A stretch of DNA of 64,000 nucleotides from assembly GCA_052148715.1 (NCBI GenBank), contig JBKQHQ010000209.1, forward strand, positions 62,001-126,000, read 5' to 3'. The DNA is from JBKQHQ01 sp052148715 (GTDB lineage: Bacteria > Pseudomonadota > Alphaproteobacteria > Rhizobiales > Xanthobacteraceae). Below the pieces are notes generated by a model, which had not been told where the DNA came from, ran no database searches, and saw nothing but the letters and a program-made list of their open reading frames with translations. A program made the translations under genes and the position numbers. How positions within the stretch are numbered: the first letter of the stretch is position 1; each line of letters opens with the position of its first letter. Shown one piece after another: positions 7,735-16,918 of this stretch.

Positions 7735-8529
7735 ATGAGCGAGCAGCCGCAGATCGTCATCGACAAGGTGAGCCACCGTTATTGCCCGCCGAGCGGCCGG
7801 CCGGTGCTCGCACTCGAGGAGGTGACGCTCGACATTCGCGAGCGCGAGTTCTTGGCGCTCCTCGGCCCGTCGGGCTGCGGGAAGTCGACCCTGCTCTATC
7901 TCGTGGGCGGTTTCCTGCCGACCGAGGTGGGGCAGATCACCTTGGACGGACGGGCGATCGCCGGCCCCGGGCCCGACCGCGGCATCGTCTTCCAGCATTT
8001 CGCGCTGTTTCCATGGAAGACCGTGCGGGCGAACGTGCTCTACGGTCTCGAGCGCATGAAGCTCGCGCGCGGGGAGCGCGAGCAGAAGGCACAGGCCTTC
8101 ATCGACCTCGTCGGCCTGCACGGCTTTGAGGACAGCTATCCCTCGCAGCTTTCCGGCGGCATGAAGCAACGCACGGCAATCGCCCGCACGCTCGCCATCG
8201 ACCCGAAGATCTTGCTGATGGACGAGCCTTTCGGCGCGCTCGATGCACAGACGCGCAGCCTGATGCAGACCGAGCTGTTGCGGATCTGGCAGCGCACGCC
8301 GAAAACGGTGATCTTCGTCACCCACGACGTGCAGGAAGCGGTCTATCTCGCCGATCGGGTCGCCGTCATGTCGGCGCGCCCGGGCCGGATCAAGGCTCTG
8401 GTGGACACGCGCTTCGACAAGAACGATCCGGAGATTTTCAAGGTGCAGACCTTCGTCGACAAGGTCGACGAGATCTGGCACCTCGTCAAGGAAGAGGCTC
8501 TCAAGGCGCAGGGAACCCGGAGCCAGTGA
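7735..8529 (+). CDS. ABC transporter ATP-binding protein, NitT/TauT (SsuB) type
   Basis: 264 residues from ATG 7735; the open frame extends to 7627 but the upstream part has no family similarity. Walker A GPSGCGKST lies at residues 44-52, then the Q-loop region FQHFALFPWKTV, the LSGGMKQR signature, and Walker B LLMDEPFGALD followed by the switch His in FVTHDVQEAV. This is the typical ATPase of nitrate/sulfonate/taurine/aromatic-acid importers. The following permease gene starts inside its stop codon (GTGA overlap at 8526), so the three transporter genes are co-translated. The matching binding protein is probably the minus-strand gene at 10909-11937. Confidence 0.93.
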   Translation: MSEQPQIVIDKVSHRYCPPSGRPVLALEEVTLDIREREFLALLGPSGCGKSTLLYLVGGFLPTEVGQITLDGRAIAGPGPDRGIVFQHFALFPWKTVRANVLYGLERMKLARGEREQKAQAFIDLVGLHGFEDSYPSQLSGGMKQRTAIARTLAIDPKILLMDEPFGALDAQTRSLMQTELLRIWQRTPKTVIFVTHDVQEAVYLADRVAVMSARPGRIKALVDTRFDKNDPEIFKVQTFVDKVDEIWHLVKEEALKAQGTRSQ

Positions 8530-9266
8530 CCACGCTGCTGCGATACCTGCCGCTGCTGCTGCTGGCCGTTTCCTGGGAAGCGGTGTCGCGGCTCGGCATC
8601 GTGTCGAGCGGGACCCTGCCGCCGCTGAGCCAGGTGCTCGTCGCTTGGGTCGACCTCGCCCGCGACGGCGAGCTGCTGACCAACGGCCTCGCCTCGCTCT
8701 ATCGCCTCGGGGCCGGGCTCTTCCTGTCGATCGTGGTCGGCGCCGGCTTGGGCATCGCCATGGCGTGGTGGAAACCGGTCAACGTCGTGATCAGCCCAAT
8801 CGTCGAGCTTTTTTATCCAATGCCGAAATCGGCGCTGATCCCGGTGACGGTGCTATGGCTCGGCTTCAGCGACGCCTCGAAGATCCTGCTCATCTTCCTC
8901 GGCTGCATGCTGCCGGTGACGCTCGGCGCCTATAACGGCGCTCGCTCGAGCGACCGGACGCTGGTCTGGTCGGCGCGCAGCATGGGCGCGCGGCGGCTGC
9001 GCATGCTGTGGGACGTAGTGGTGCCGAGCGCCATGCCGGAGCTGCTCAACGGCATCCGCACGGCGCTTGCGCTCTCGTTCATTCTGCTGGTGAGCTCCGA
9101 GCTGATCGTCGCGCGGCAGGGCCTCGGCTACCTGATCGGCTATCTCGGCGCCAACGGCTCCTACGAGCCGATGTTCGCCGTCGTGCTCACCGTCGCCTTC
9201 CTCGGCTTTGCAGCCGACCGCCTCTACCTCACGATCGTGCACCGGGTGCTGCGATGGCGCGACTAG
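8526..9266 (+). CDS. ABC transporter permease, NitT/TauT (SsuC) type, first copy
   Basis: 246 residues from GTG 8526, which overlaps the ATPase stop codon. A hydrophobic inner-membrane protein with several transmembrane helices of the BPD_transp_1 fold. The EAA-like coupling region reads WSARSMGARRLRMLWDVVVPSAMPELLNG (residues about 140-168), which contacts the ATPase. Its 3' end overlaps the next permease gene by 13 bases. Two non-identical permeases in tandem suggest a heterodimeric channel. Confidence 0.92.
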   Translation: MTTLLRYLPLLLLAVSWEAVSRLGIVSSGTLPPLSQVLVAWVDLARDGELLTNGLASLYRLGAGLFLSIVVGAGLGIAMAWWKPVNVVISPIVELFYPMPKSALIPVTVLWLGFSDASKILLIFLGCMLPVTLGAYNGARSSDRTLVWSARSMGARRLRMLWDVVVPSAMPELLNGIRTALALSFILLVSSELIVARQGLGYLIGYLGANGSYEPMFAVVLTVAFLGFAADRLYLTIVHRVLRWRD

Positions 9267-10096
9267 AGGACGCCCTGCCGGCGACGGATATTCGCGGCGC
9301 GGAGCGGTTCGAGCGCCTGCTCAGCTCGGCTCTCTGGTTCGTCGCCCGGTGGATCTTGATCGCGCTGATGCTGATCGCCTGGGAGGCATTGGCGCGCAGC
9401 GGGATCGTCACCGCCTTCATGCTGCCGCCGCTGAGCACGGTGCTGCAGCGGATCTGGACCGACGCGCTGTCCGGCGACCTCGCCATGAACGCCGGCTTCA
9501 CCCTCTACCGCGCGCTCGCCGGCTTCTTGATCGCGGCGACCGGCGGGATCGTGCTCGGCATGCTGATGGCGCGCAATGCCGCCGTGCGCTGGTTCTTCGA
9601 CCCGATCATCTCGGTCGGCTTTCCGATGCCAAAGATCGCCTTTCTGCCGATCATCATCCTGTGGCTCGGCTTCTACGACGTGCCGAAAATCGCCATGGTC
9701 GTGTTCGACGCGATCTTTCCGGTGGTGACCGCGACCTATGCGGGCTTTCTGGCCGTCGAGCGCGAGCTGATCTGGTCGGCGCGCAATATGGGGGCCAAGG
9801 AGCACGAGCTGGTGTGGCAGATCATGCTGCCGGCCGCGTTCCCGCAGATCATGACCGGGCTGCAGGTCGCCCTGCCGATCGCGCTGATCGTCGCTATCGT
9901 CACCGAGATGATGATGGGCGGCTACGGCCTCGGCGGCGCCATGCTCAACGCCTCGCGTTTCGCCGATTCGCGCGGCGTTTTTGCCGGCATCGTCGAGATC
10001 GCCGTGATCGGCTTCGCGCTGGTCAAAGGCATGGCGCTGCTGCGCCGCCGCCTCCTCCTTTGGCACCCGGAGGCGCTGGAGCCGAGCACGGTTTGA
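9254..10096 (+). CDS. ABC transporter permease, NitT/TauT (SsuC) type, second copy
   Basis: 280 residues from ATG 9254, inside the end of the first permease gene; the longer upstream extension of the frame is only the first permease read in another frame. It has the same family fold as its neighbour, with coupling sequence WSARNMGAKEHELVWQIMLPAAFPQIMTG. It probably pairs with the first permease. It ends the plus-strand operon; the next gene is convergent. Confidence 0.92.
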   Translation: MARLEDALPATDIRGAERFERLLSSALWFVARWILIALMLIAWEALARSGIVTAFMLPPLSTVLQRIWTDALSGDLAMNAGFTLYRALAGFLIAATGGIVLGMLMARNAAVRWFFDPIISVGFPMPKIAFLPIIILWLGFYDVPKIAMVVFDAIFPVVTATYAGFLAVERELIWSARNMGAKEHELVWQIMLPAAFPQIMTGLQVALPIALIVAIVTEMMMGGYGLGGAMLNASRFADSRGVFAGIVEIAVIGFALVKGMALLRRRLLLWHPEALEPSTV

Positions 10097-10128
10097 GCCC
10101 TGCTCCATCCTGGTTCTCAACGTCAGGA

Positions 10129-10764
10129 CTATGTCGGGCCAGGCTCCTGATCGCTGTCTCCGAACAACAGTTTCTGCGGCTTGTCGGCGAATGCCGGGCC
10201 GCCCGCGGAACCGTTTGCGAAGTCGATGACCCAGACACGGTCGAAGATCTGGCTCCCGGGCCACTTTGGCGCCTGGGTTGCACCCAACTGCTTGGCTACT
10301 GTCTGAATACAGCCGTGGTGCCAGCAGATCAGAACGACCTTTCCGGCATATTTCGCGCCGCTCCGGATATCCTGAGCGAGCCTCGCGATGTCGGTCGGGT
10401 TCTTCGTGTAGCTGGTGTAGTCGAAGGGCTTGCCCAGCGCGACGGCGGTTGGCGTGACCGTTTGCCTCGGCCGGTGGGACTTATCCGAATCCGCCGTTGC
10501 GATGACGAAATCCGGCGTGTCGAACCTGGGCCAGGCGTCGTTGAATTGCTCGCGACTATATGATTGGGTGAGCGAGTAGGTGCCGGTGTCGATCTGACAG
10601 CCAACGGCCGGGTTTGCGGGCAAGAACAACAGGGGGAGCGCGGCGGCACGCGCGGAGCCCCGAATCGATAGATTGGGCCCACCCGATTCGTCGTCCGGAT
10701 TGCCCAGTTTTTCGCCGTGCCGAATTAACATGACTTTGCTTGGCCCTGTGGCGTTGGCGCTCAT
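10129..10764 (-). CDS. Histidine phosphatase family protein
   Basis: 211 residues from ATG 10764, preceded on its strand by GGGAGGAGA about 7 bases upstream; an in-frame ATG at 10800 lacks this. The N-terminal sequence MLIRHGEKLG contains the RHG/E catalytic phospho-histidine motif of the histidine phosphatase (phosphoglycerate mutase) superfamily. A second conserved His is likely in LICWHHGCIQ. Substrate unknown. It follows the ABC substrate-binding protein gene in the same direction, about 108 bp away, so it may be the last gene of that operon, although a metabolic link is not evident. Confidence 0.78.
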   Translation of the reverse strand: MSANATGPSKVMLIRHGEKLGNPDDESGGPNLSIRGSARAAALPLLFLPANPAVGCQIDTGTYSLTQSYSREQFNDAWPRFDTPDFVIATADSDKSHRPRQTVTPTAVALGKPFDYTSYTKNPTDIARLAQDIRSGAKYAGKVVLICWHHGCIQTVAKQLGATQAPKWPGSQIFDRVWVIDFANGSAGGPAFADKPQKLLFGDSDQEPGPT

Positions 10765-10908
10765 GGCAAATCTCCTCCCTCGCGGTCCCTGCCGCAACAT
10801 ACCACAAAGCTAGTCGTTTGTTCTGTCCCGTGGGGAGGGCCGGCAGCAACTGGATAAGCCGCTACCCTGCTTAATCCGACCATGAGCGCGCGCGCGACCA
10901 ATGAGGCC

Positions 10909-11937
10909 CTATTTCAGGCGTTTCGCCGCTTCCTGGATGAAGCTCAGGTCCGAATATTTCTTGATGTCGATATTATCCCGGAGGAAGCCCAGCTCCTTTT
11001 GCGCGTTGATGGTGGCCTGCAGTGCGTCGAGATTGGGGATCATGTCGGGATCGCGGAAATAGTCCTTCTTGGTGAAGAGCCAGGAATCGAACCGCTCCGG
11101 CGGCTGCTTGGTGACGCGGGCGGCGATCGCAACCGCCTCCTGGTGGTTGGCGGGATCGATGTACCAGCGCACGATCCGCAGCAGGTCCTCGAAGAAATCC
11201 TGCATGGCGGCGCGGTTCTGCTCGAGCAGCTTTTGCCGCGCCACAAAAACGATCATCTGCGTCGGGCCAACCGCGTCTTTCTGCAAAAAGAGCGGCCGCG
11301 AGATGTTTCGCAGCTCCGGATCGAGCGAGAACGGCAGCACGCCGGGGATCAGATCGACCTTCCTTTCCGCCAGCATCGCGCGCATAGCCGGGAACGGCGC
11401 CTCGACGGCGGTGTAATCGCGCTTGTCCTCGAGCCCGGCCTTGCGCAGCATCGCACGCGAGACGATGTCGACGGCGCTGCCGGCGGCATTGGTGGCCACG
11501 ATCTTGCCCTTGAGATCCGCCACTTTCTGGATCGGACCATCCTTCAGCACCAGAAATTCGTTGCTGTAGAAATCGCCGACGCCGTCCTGGAATTCGTCGG
11601 AGAGCACGCGCAGATCGTCCATCCCCGCGTTTTGGATGGCTAAGCCCAGCGAGGAGAAGGCAAGGTCGGCGACCTCGAGCTCGCCGTTGGCGAGCGCCGT
11701 GATCATCGGCGGCGTGCCGGCGAAGCGGAGCGTCTCGAGCGTGTAGGATTGGCCGAGATGCTTGGCGAGGTCCTTCTTCTCCAGGAAGATCGAGCCCCAA
11801 TTGGAAACCGGAACGATCCACGGCATCCGGATCTTCAGCGGCTCGGCGTCGGCCGCCACGGCGGTCGCCAACACAGTCCCCAGGCTCAAGGCGGCAAGCA
11901 ATGAAAGACTCTTAAGCCCAGCTCTCAGACGGCGCAT
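10909..11937 (-). CDS. ABC transporter substrate-binding protein, NitT/TauT type, exported
   Basis: 342 residues with a signal peptide: basic MRRLRAGLK, a hydrophobic core SLLAALSLGTVLATAV, and a probable cleavage near AVAADAEP. The mature part reads like an SsuA/THI5-type periplasmic binding protein (LRFAGTPPMITALANGELEVADLAFSSL region, then VADLKGKIVATNAAGSA). It is likely the receptor for the ATPase and permeases at 7735-10096, which lack a binding protein in their own operon. It lies downstream of the amidohydrolase gene, from which a palindromic repeat separates it. Confidence 0.9.
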   Translation of the reverse strand: MRRLRAGLKSLSLLAALSLGTVLATAVAADAEPLKIRMPWIVPVSNWGSIFLEKKDLAKHLGQSYTLETLRFAGTPPMITALANGELEVADLAFSSLGLAIQNAGMDDLRVLSDEFQDGVGDFYSNEFLVLKDGPIQKVADLKGKIVATNAAGSAVDIVSRAMLRKAGLEDKRDYTAVEAPFPAMRAMLAERKVDLIPGVLPFSLDPELRNISRPLFLQKDAVGPTQMIVFVARQKLLEQNRAAMQDFFEDLLRIVRWYIDPANHQEAVAIAARVTKQPPERFDSWLFTKKDYFRDPDMIPNLDALQATINAQKELGFLRDNIDIKKYSDLSFIQEAAKRLK

Positions 11938-11990
11938 CGCGTTCTCCCGTTGTTACTTTTGTCTGGAATGGATGGAGCAACCATTGGCCC

Positions 11991-12070
11991 GTCATTGCAA
12001 GCGAAACGAAACAATCTCGGCCAGCACATGCTGCACGGGACTGCTTCGTCGCTTCGCTCCTCGCAATGAC
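11991..12070. repeat. Palindromic extragenic repeat (GTCATTGC family)
   Basis: The element starts GTCATTGCAAGCGAAACG and ends CGCTTCGCTCCTCGCAATGAC, so the two halves are imperfect reverse complements over about 30 bases. It lies between the binding-protein and amidohydrolase genes. This is a dispersed REP-like repeat seen in many rhizobial genomes (recognised from memory). It could affect mRNA stability between the two genes. Confidence 0.7.
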
Positions 12071-12093
12071 ATCGGAGTGTCCAAAGGTTCGTC

Positions 12094-13053
12094 TCAACGT
12101 TTGCTGAAACGCAGCAGTTTTTCGGCATTGTTGAAGCAGATGTCGGCACGCACACTCGCGGCAAGCGGCACGTGATCCATGAACTCGGCGGCTTCGGCAA
12201 TGGATTCGAACGGGTAGTCGGCCGAGAACATCACATGTTCATGGCCGAGCGCGCTGATCGTGCAGTTGAGCGGTTCGGCCGAAAACATGCCAGAAAGGGT
12301 CACTCGGATGTTGTCGCGGATATAGTCCGACGGTTGCCGGGCGAGCTTCACGCCATAGAGCTTCGCCCGGCTGTCGAAGCGCCACAGCAAGAACGGCAGC
12401 GTCTCGCCCAGATGACCGAGAATGATCTTCACGTCCGGGAAACGGTCGAACAAGCCGCCGAAGACGAGACGAAGCGCATGGGTCCCGGTTTCAAATCCCC
12501 ACTCCCAGGTCGCGCGCTTGAGCGCCTTGTGGCCGGCAAGGGAGGGATGCGGCGCGACCGGGTCCGTGGGGTGGATATAGATGAGCGCGCCCAGCGCTTC
12601 GACCCGCTCCCAGAACCGATAGAGCGCGGGATCGTCGAGGTATTGGCCGTTGGTGTGGCCGTTGATCATCGCGCCCGGAAAGCCGAGCTCGCGCATGCAG
12701 CGCTCGAGCTCGTCTGCCGCCGCCTCCACGTCCTGCATCGCCAGATGGCCGAAGCCGGAATACCGGGCAGGTCGTTTCGCCACCTCGCGCGCCAAAAAAT
12801 CATTCGCTTCGCGCGCCCTACGGACGGCTGTTGCCGGATCGCGCTCGATCTGCACGCCCGGGCCCGCCAACGAGAGGACGGAGCGTTCGATGCCGGCGCG
12901 GTCCATGGCCTCGAGCCGCCGGCCGCCGAAGTCGGAGAGACTGGAGACGATCTGACCATAGATCTGCGGATCGACGTCGCCGACCGTCGTCTTCCAATAA
13001 TCCTCGAATCCGGGGCACAAGAAATGCTCTTCGAGCGCGATCTTCCTGATCAT
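12094..13053 (-). CDS. Amidohydrolase-family decarboxylase, gamma-resorcylate decarboxylase-like
   Basis: 319 residues, TIM-barrel amidohydrolase (amidohydrolase_2). The N-terminal KIALEEHF supplies Glu and His ligands in the EEH form used by gamma-resorcylate (2,6-dihydroxybenzoate) decarboxylase. IYIHPTDP, ILGHLGETLPFLLWRFDSR and MFSADYPFES carry the remaining His and Asp residues. The established reaction of the nearest family is non-oxidative decarboxylation of an aromatic hydroxy-acid with a divalent metal. The exact substrate is inferred, not shown. It is divergent from the IclR gene at 13238 and is first in a minus-strand set with the ABC binding protein. Confidence 0.83.
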   Translation of the reverse strand: MIRKIALEEHFLCPGFEDYWKTTVGDVDPQIYGQIVSSLSDFGGRRLEAMDRAGIERSVLSLAGPGVQIERDPATAVRRAREANDFLAREVAKRPARYSGFGHLAMQDVEAAADELERCMRELGFPGAMINGHTNGQYLDDPALYRFWERVEALGALIYIHPTDPVAPHPSLAGHKALKRATWEWGFETGTHALRLVFGGLFDRFPDVKIILGHLGETLPFLLWRFDSRAKLYGVKLARQPSDYIRDNIRVTLSGMFSAEPLNCTISALGHEHVMFSADYPFESIAEAAEFMDHVPLAASVRADICFNNAEKLLRFSKR

Positions 13054-13132
13054 GCCAGCCTTCCACCGGTGATCGATCGAAGCTTACCGACCGACCGGCG
13101 CCCTCCCGTTAACGTCTTCAACCGGTTTTTCT

Positions 13133-13170
13133 GTACCGGATTTTGGGTATTGTGTACCAGAATATGAACC
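13133..13170. promoter_or_regulatory. Candidate IclR operator pair between amidohydrolase and iclR genes
   Basis: GTACCGGATTTTGGGTA at 13133-13149 and, on the opposite strand, GGTTCATATTCTGGTAC at 13154-13170. Both follow the 17-bp pattern GTACC-N7-GGTAC found complete at 5214-5230. Their centres are 21 bp apart, two helical turns. The site lies in the divergent promoter region, 79 bp from the amidohydrolase start and 67 bp from the chosen IclR start. Confidence 0.62.
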
Positions 13171-13237
13171 CCAGCAAGGTTGCCTCCGGCCGGAACTGAC
13201 CCGTATCGTGGGCCAGTTGGGGAATCGGGAACAGACA

Positions 13238-14020
13238 ATGAAGTCGACGGTGCGGCCGCGTCCTAACCACAAGAGCCAAGTGCAGGTGATCGCCCGCGCC
13301 GCTTCCATTTTGCGCGCGCTCGAGGATCAGACGGCGGGCTTGAGCCTTGGACAAATCGCCGAGCGCGTCAACCTCGCACGTTCGACCGTGCAGCGCATCG
13401 TCGCGGCGCTAGAAGCCGAAAAGCTCGTCATCGCCGCGTCGCCCGCCGGTCGGGTGCGCTTGGGGCCGACGATCTTGCGCCTCGCCTCCTCGGTGCGCAC
13501 CGACTTCGTCGCGGTGGCGCGGCCGTTTCTGGTCAAGCTGTCGCACGAACTGCGCGAGACCGTCGATCTGGCGATGGTCAAGAAGGACCATCTGGTGTTT
13601 ACCGACCAGGTGATCGGATCGCATCGGTTGCGCACCGTGTCCGCCGTTGGCGAGACGTTTCCACTCTATTGCACGGCCAACGGCAAGGCCTATTTGGCCG
13701 AGCTCGATGACGAGGCCATCATGCGGCTGATCGGGAAAACCTTCGAGCGCCGCACGCCGAAGACGCTGACGCGGCTTGCCGACCTGATCAAGGACCTGCA
13801 GCCGGTGCGCCAGACCGGCGTCGCGTTCGACCGCGAGGAGCACACGCTCGGCATCTGCGCCGCCGGCGTCGCGCTACGCGACCCGTTGAGCAATTATGTC
13901 GTGATTTCCGTGCCGGTGCCCGCGCCGCGGTTCCAGGACCACCAGGCCCTGATCGCGGAGCGGCTGCTGGCCACCAAGCGATCCCTGCAGGAGCATTTCG
14001 TCGAGGCCGAGGCCGCGTGA
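13238..14020 (+). CDS. IclR family transcriptional regulator
   Basis: 260 residues from ATG 13238; an in-frame ATG at 13208 would add ten residues. The N-terminal winged helix-turn-helix (about residues 15-75) reads VIARAASILRALEDQTAGLSLGQIAE, then LARSTVQRIVAALE. The C-terminal IclR effector domain includes FPLYCTANGKAYLAELDD and GICAAGVALRD. IclR proteins bind small carboxylates or aromatic compounds and control catabolic operons. Matching paired dyads occur in its own promoter region and before two other operons in this window, so it probably controls the whole island. The effector is unknown. Confidence 0.92.
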   Translation: MKSTVRPRPNHKSQVQVIARAASILRALEDQTAGLSLGQIAERVNLARSTVQRIVAALEAEKLVIAASPAGRVRLGPTILRLASSVRTDFVAVARPFLVKLSHELRETVDLAMVKKDHLVFTDQVIGSHRLRTVSAVGETFPLYCTANGKAYLAELDDEAIMRLIGKTFERRTPKTLTRLADLIKDLQPVRQTGVAFDREEHTLGICAAGVALRDPLSNYVVISVPVPAPRFQDHQALIAERLLATKRSLQEHFVEAEAA

Positions 14021-14455
14021 GCGGATTAGCGGACTATAACCTTCTCCTCGCCATACTTGCCTCGGGCCACGGCCGCATGCCCGCGCAAAACTGACATCGG
14101 CCAACGTGATCTCGCATCCAGATCGAGCGGCGCCGCGGGTGTGCATAAGTCACACTCGATATTGAACAAATTACCCGGCACCCCGATACTCGCCAATATC
14201 ACGGTGGAGTGTTTGACCGCTGGGACTTGCGCGCACCACTACGCCCTTTCAGCGCCTACTCGACATAGCGCGCGCTCCGGCGTAGGCGTGGCCTTCCGCG
14301 AGCAGAATGCGGAACCCAGCGGTCCTGTGGCGACCTGTAAGGACGCCATTTGGTGGTACGCGGCAATAGCGGTGCAGTCTCGACCAACGCCTATAGTGGG
14401 TAGCTCCGATCTTGCCGATTCGCTGTGAAGGACTGTCATCGAGGCTTGCACGAGC
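14021..14455. other. Intergenic stretch with no convincing gene
   Basis: 435 bases between the IclR gene and the acyltransferase gene. Short frames exist on both strands but none has recognisable similarity or a good ribosome site. I see no tRNA, clear repeat or terminator. It must hold the promoter of the acyltransferase gene. Confidence 0.5.
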
Positions 14456-15709
14456 ATGTCAAAATCCAGTCTGGCGCTCAATAATTTGCGAGCCTTTCTC
14501 ATTCTGATGGTGTTGGCGTTCCACTCCTTCATCGCCTATCTGAGCTCCCACCCCGCTTCTGCGCAACCCTTCGACAACCCCCCTTATGATTGGGTAGCGA
14601 AACCGATTATCGACAGCGAACGCTGGATCGGCTTTGACCTGTTCTGTGCATGCCAATTTCTCTACCTGATGCAGCTGATGTTCTTTCTTTCCGGCCTTCT
14701 GGTGTGGCCGAGTCTCGAACGCAAGGGGTCCAGAGCATTTCTGTATGACCGCTTCTTGCGCCTTGGAGTACCCTTTCTATTGGGGGTATCCCTGCTGATG
14801 CCAGTGGCGTACTATCCGGCTTACCTTGTCAGCGCGGTTGACCCGAGCTGGTCCGCCTTTTGGTCGCACTGGATTGCGTTGCCGTTCTGGCCCAGCGGAC
14901 CGACGTGGTTCCTGTGGTTTCTGTTGGTGTTGAACGTCGCCGCGGCCGTGGTGTACTCGCTCGTGCCGCGCGCCGGGGAGCATTTGAGACGACTGTCGGC
15001 CAAGGCCGGGGCGCATCCGGGGCGCTTCTTCATTACCCTCGCGGGCGTAAGCGCGCTCGTCTATGTCCCCCTGTCCGCCTTGCTGACGCCTTGGTATTGG
15101 GCGACGTTCGGGCCGTTCTCATTTCAGCCCAGCTTTGCCCCGCAATACGTCATCTATTTCATCGTCGGTCTTGCGCTCGGAGCGTCCGGGCTCGAGAGCG
15201 ATCTTCTCGCACAGGAGGGACCGCTGGCACGCCGTTGGGCCGCTTGGCTCATTGGCGCACTGGCGGCATTCGTGTTGTGGATCGTTCCAACGGCCCTGAT
15301 CGTGAACGGATCCGGCGCGACGCTGCCGGGTCTCCAAATCGCCGGCGACCTCGGCCTCGTGTTGTTCGCGGCGAGCGCCTGCTTCGGCTTGACGGGAGCA
15401 TTCTTGCGCTTCGCCAGAGCGTTCTGGCCGCTCTTCGATAAGATATCAGAGAATGCCTATGGTATCTATCTGACCCATTACGTCTTCGTGATCTGGCTGC
15501 AGTACCTTCTGCTTGGCGTCGCGTTGGTTGCCATCGTCAAGGGCGCGATCGTCGTGACCGGCACGGTCATTCTGAGCTGGGCTGCGACCGCCGCTGTTTG
15601 CCGCACGTCCATCGGCGCTCGTCTGCTGCGCGGGCAGCGGCGCCTGACGTTGGCCGCGGCGGCTCCGGCTGCGAAAGCGCGCCAACCGGAAGTCGGGTTT
15701 TCTGAGTAA
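14456..15709 (+). CDS. Acyltransferase 3 family membrane protein (OpgC/MdoC-like)
   Basis: 417 residues with about ten hydrophobic segments. The N-terminal NNLRAFLILMVLAFHSF carries the conserved Arg and His (R-x-n-x-H) of the acyltransferase 3 family, which transfers acyl groups to sugars or glucans at the inner membrane. The segment order and the C-terminal ENAYGIYLTHYVFVIWLQY fit the glucans-biosynthesis OpgC/MdoC branch. Whether it acts on osmoregulated periplasmic glucan here is inference. It is a stand-alone gene between the IclR gene and the esterase gene. Confidence 0.82.
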   Translation: MSKSSLALNNLRAFLILMVLAFHSFIAYLSSHPASAQPFDNPPYDWVAKPIIDSERWIGFDLFCACQFLYLMQLMFFLSGLLVWPSLERKGSRAFLYDRFLRLGVPFLLGVSLLMPVAYYPAYLVSAVDPSWSAFWSHWIALPFWPSGPTWFLWFLLVLNVAAAVVYSLVPRAGEHLRRLSAKAGAHPGRFFITLAGVSALVYVPLSALLTPWYWATFGPFSFQPSFAPQYVIYFIVGLALGASGLESDLLAQEGPLARRWAAWLIGALAAFVLWIVPTALIVNGSGATLPGLQIAGDLGLVLFAASACFGLTGAFLRFARAFWPLFDKISENAYGIYLTHYVFVIWLQYLLLGVALVAIVKGAIVVTGTVILSWAATAAVCRTSIGARLLRGQRRLTLAAAAPAAKARQPEVGFSE

Positions 15710-15846
15710 GAGTCAGCCCGTCCGGCAATCGGCGCGTCGCTCTCGCCGGCATCAAGCGTTGCAAAGCCCTCGACGCGGTCGGCGGGCCGCCCTGCCGTCA
15801 GCTAATCGAAGGTCGTGATTGTCAGCCCTAGCCCGGAACATCCGTC

Positions 15847-16758
15847 GTGACTTTGCGCGCCGAACTCATACGACTTGGGGTCCGCGGCTTCATCAAGAGC
15901 CGAGGTATCGACACATCGGCGGAGCAATCGCGGCGGCACATGCGGGCGATGGAAAGCCTGACCCCAAGGCCACCCGCAAGTACCAGAACTGCAACCATCA
16001 GGGCGGACCACGTTCAAGCCGCCCTCATCACTGTGCCGGCATCGAGTGCTCGTCGTCACGTCCTGTTCCTGCATGGTGGAGGATACAGAAGCGGCACACC
16101 ATCAAACTATCGGCATTTTACCTGGCGAATCGCTGCGGCAATGCGCGCCAGGATCTTGGCAGTCGATTACAGACTTGCGCCCGAACATCCCTTTCCGACC
16201 GCGCTGGACGACGCCGTCAGTGCCTATCGCTGGCTGCTGTCTGCGGGCGCCGAAGCCGCAAGCACAATGGTTATGGGCGATTCGGCAGGCGGCGGGCTCG
16301 CCCTCGCGATGCTTCTCAAGCTGCGTGATGACGGCTTGCCCCTTCCGGCTGCTGCTGTTGCCATATCGCCCTGGACCGATCTTGCTCTGACCGGCCAGTC
16401 GCTGACGCTCAATGCTCACGCGGATCCAATGTTGAATGTCGGCGATCTACCGGCACTTGTCGGCGAATACCTCGCAGGCGCCGACCCGCGCATGCCATAC
16501 GCGTCACCTTTATACGGCGATCTCGCCGGAATGCCTCCGACACTAATTCAGGTGGGAAGTGACGAAATCCTGTTAGACGATGCCGTGCGGATGCACGAAA
16601 GATTATGCAATGCCGGCTGCATCGCCGAATTGGAAATATGGCCGCGCGTGCCCCACGTTTGGCATCTGTTCGCACCCGTACTTCCTGAGGCGCGACGGGC
16701 AATCGCGAGCATCGGGAGTTTTGCACAGCGTCGGCTGCCCTCAGTCGGTGTCGAGTAG
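15847..16758 (+). CDS. Alpha/beta hydrolase, hormone-sensitive-lipase (HSL/BFAE) type esterase
   Basis: 303 residues from GTG 15847. The oxyanion motif HGGGYRSG and nucleophile motif GDSAGGGLA are those of the HSL family of esterases. The catalytic Asp is likely in VGSDEILLDDA and the catalytic His in PRVPHVWHLF. Members hydrolyse short-chain esters or carbamates; the substrate is unknown. No operon partner is evident: 137 bp separate it from the upstream acyltransferase gene and 204 bp from the cyclase operon. Confidence 0.9.
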   Translation: MTLRAELIRLGVRGFIKSRGIDTSAEQSRRHMRAMESLTPRPPASTRTATIRADHVQAALITVPASSARRHVLFLHGGGYRSGTPSNYRHFTWRIAAAMRARILAVDYRLAPEHPFPTALDDAVSAYRWLLSAGAEAASTMVMGDSAGGGLALAMLLKLRDDGLPLPAAAVAISPWTDLALTGQSLTLNAHADPMLNVGDLPALVGEYLAGADPRMPYASPLYGDLAGMPPTLIQVGSDEILLDDAVRMHERLCNAGCIAELEIWPRVPHVWHLFAPVLPEARRAIASIGSFAQRRLPSVGVE

Positions 16759-16918
16759 CCCGATGCTTCGGCAGAAATTGATGCCGATATCTGCCCGGTC
16801 GAGACTGTATAGTCGCCCGCGGCGTGGCGTGCCAGCCGCCGAGACGCCGCCATGCACCGTGCTCGCGCAACTAGAAGGGGGAGGCAGCAATCCGACTTGC
16901 CGGACCAGAGCGCTTATG

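Noticed and set aside
14057..14428. 123-codon open frame between the IclR and acyltransferase genes
   Set aside because: No similarity, no ribosome site and a composition unlike neighbouring proteins; treated as intergenic.
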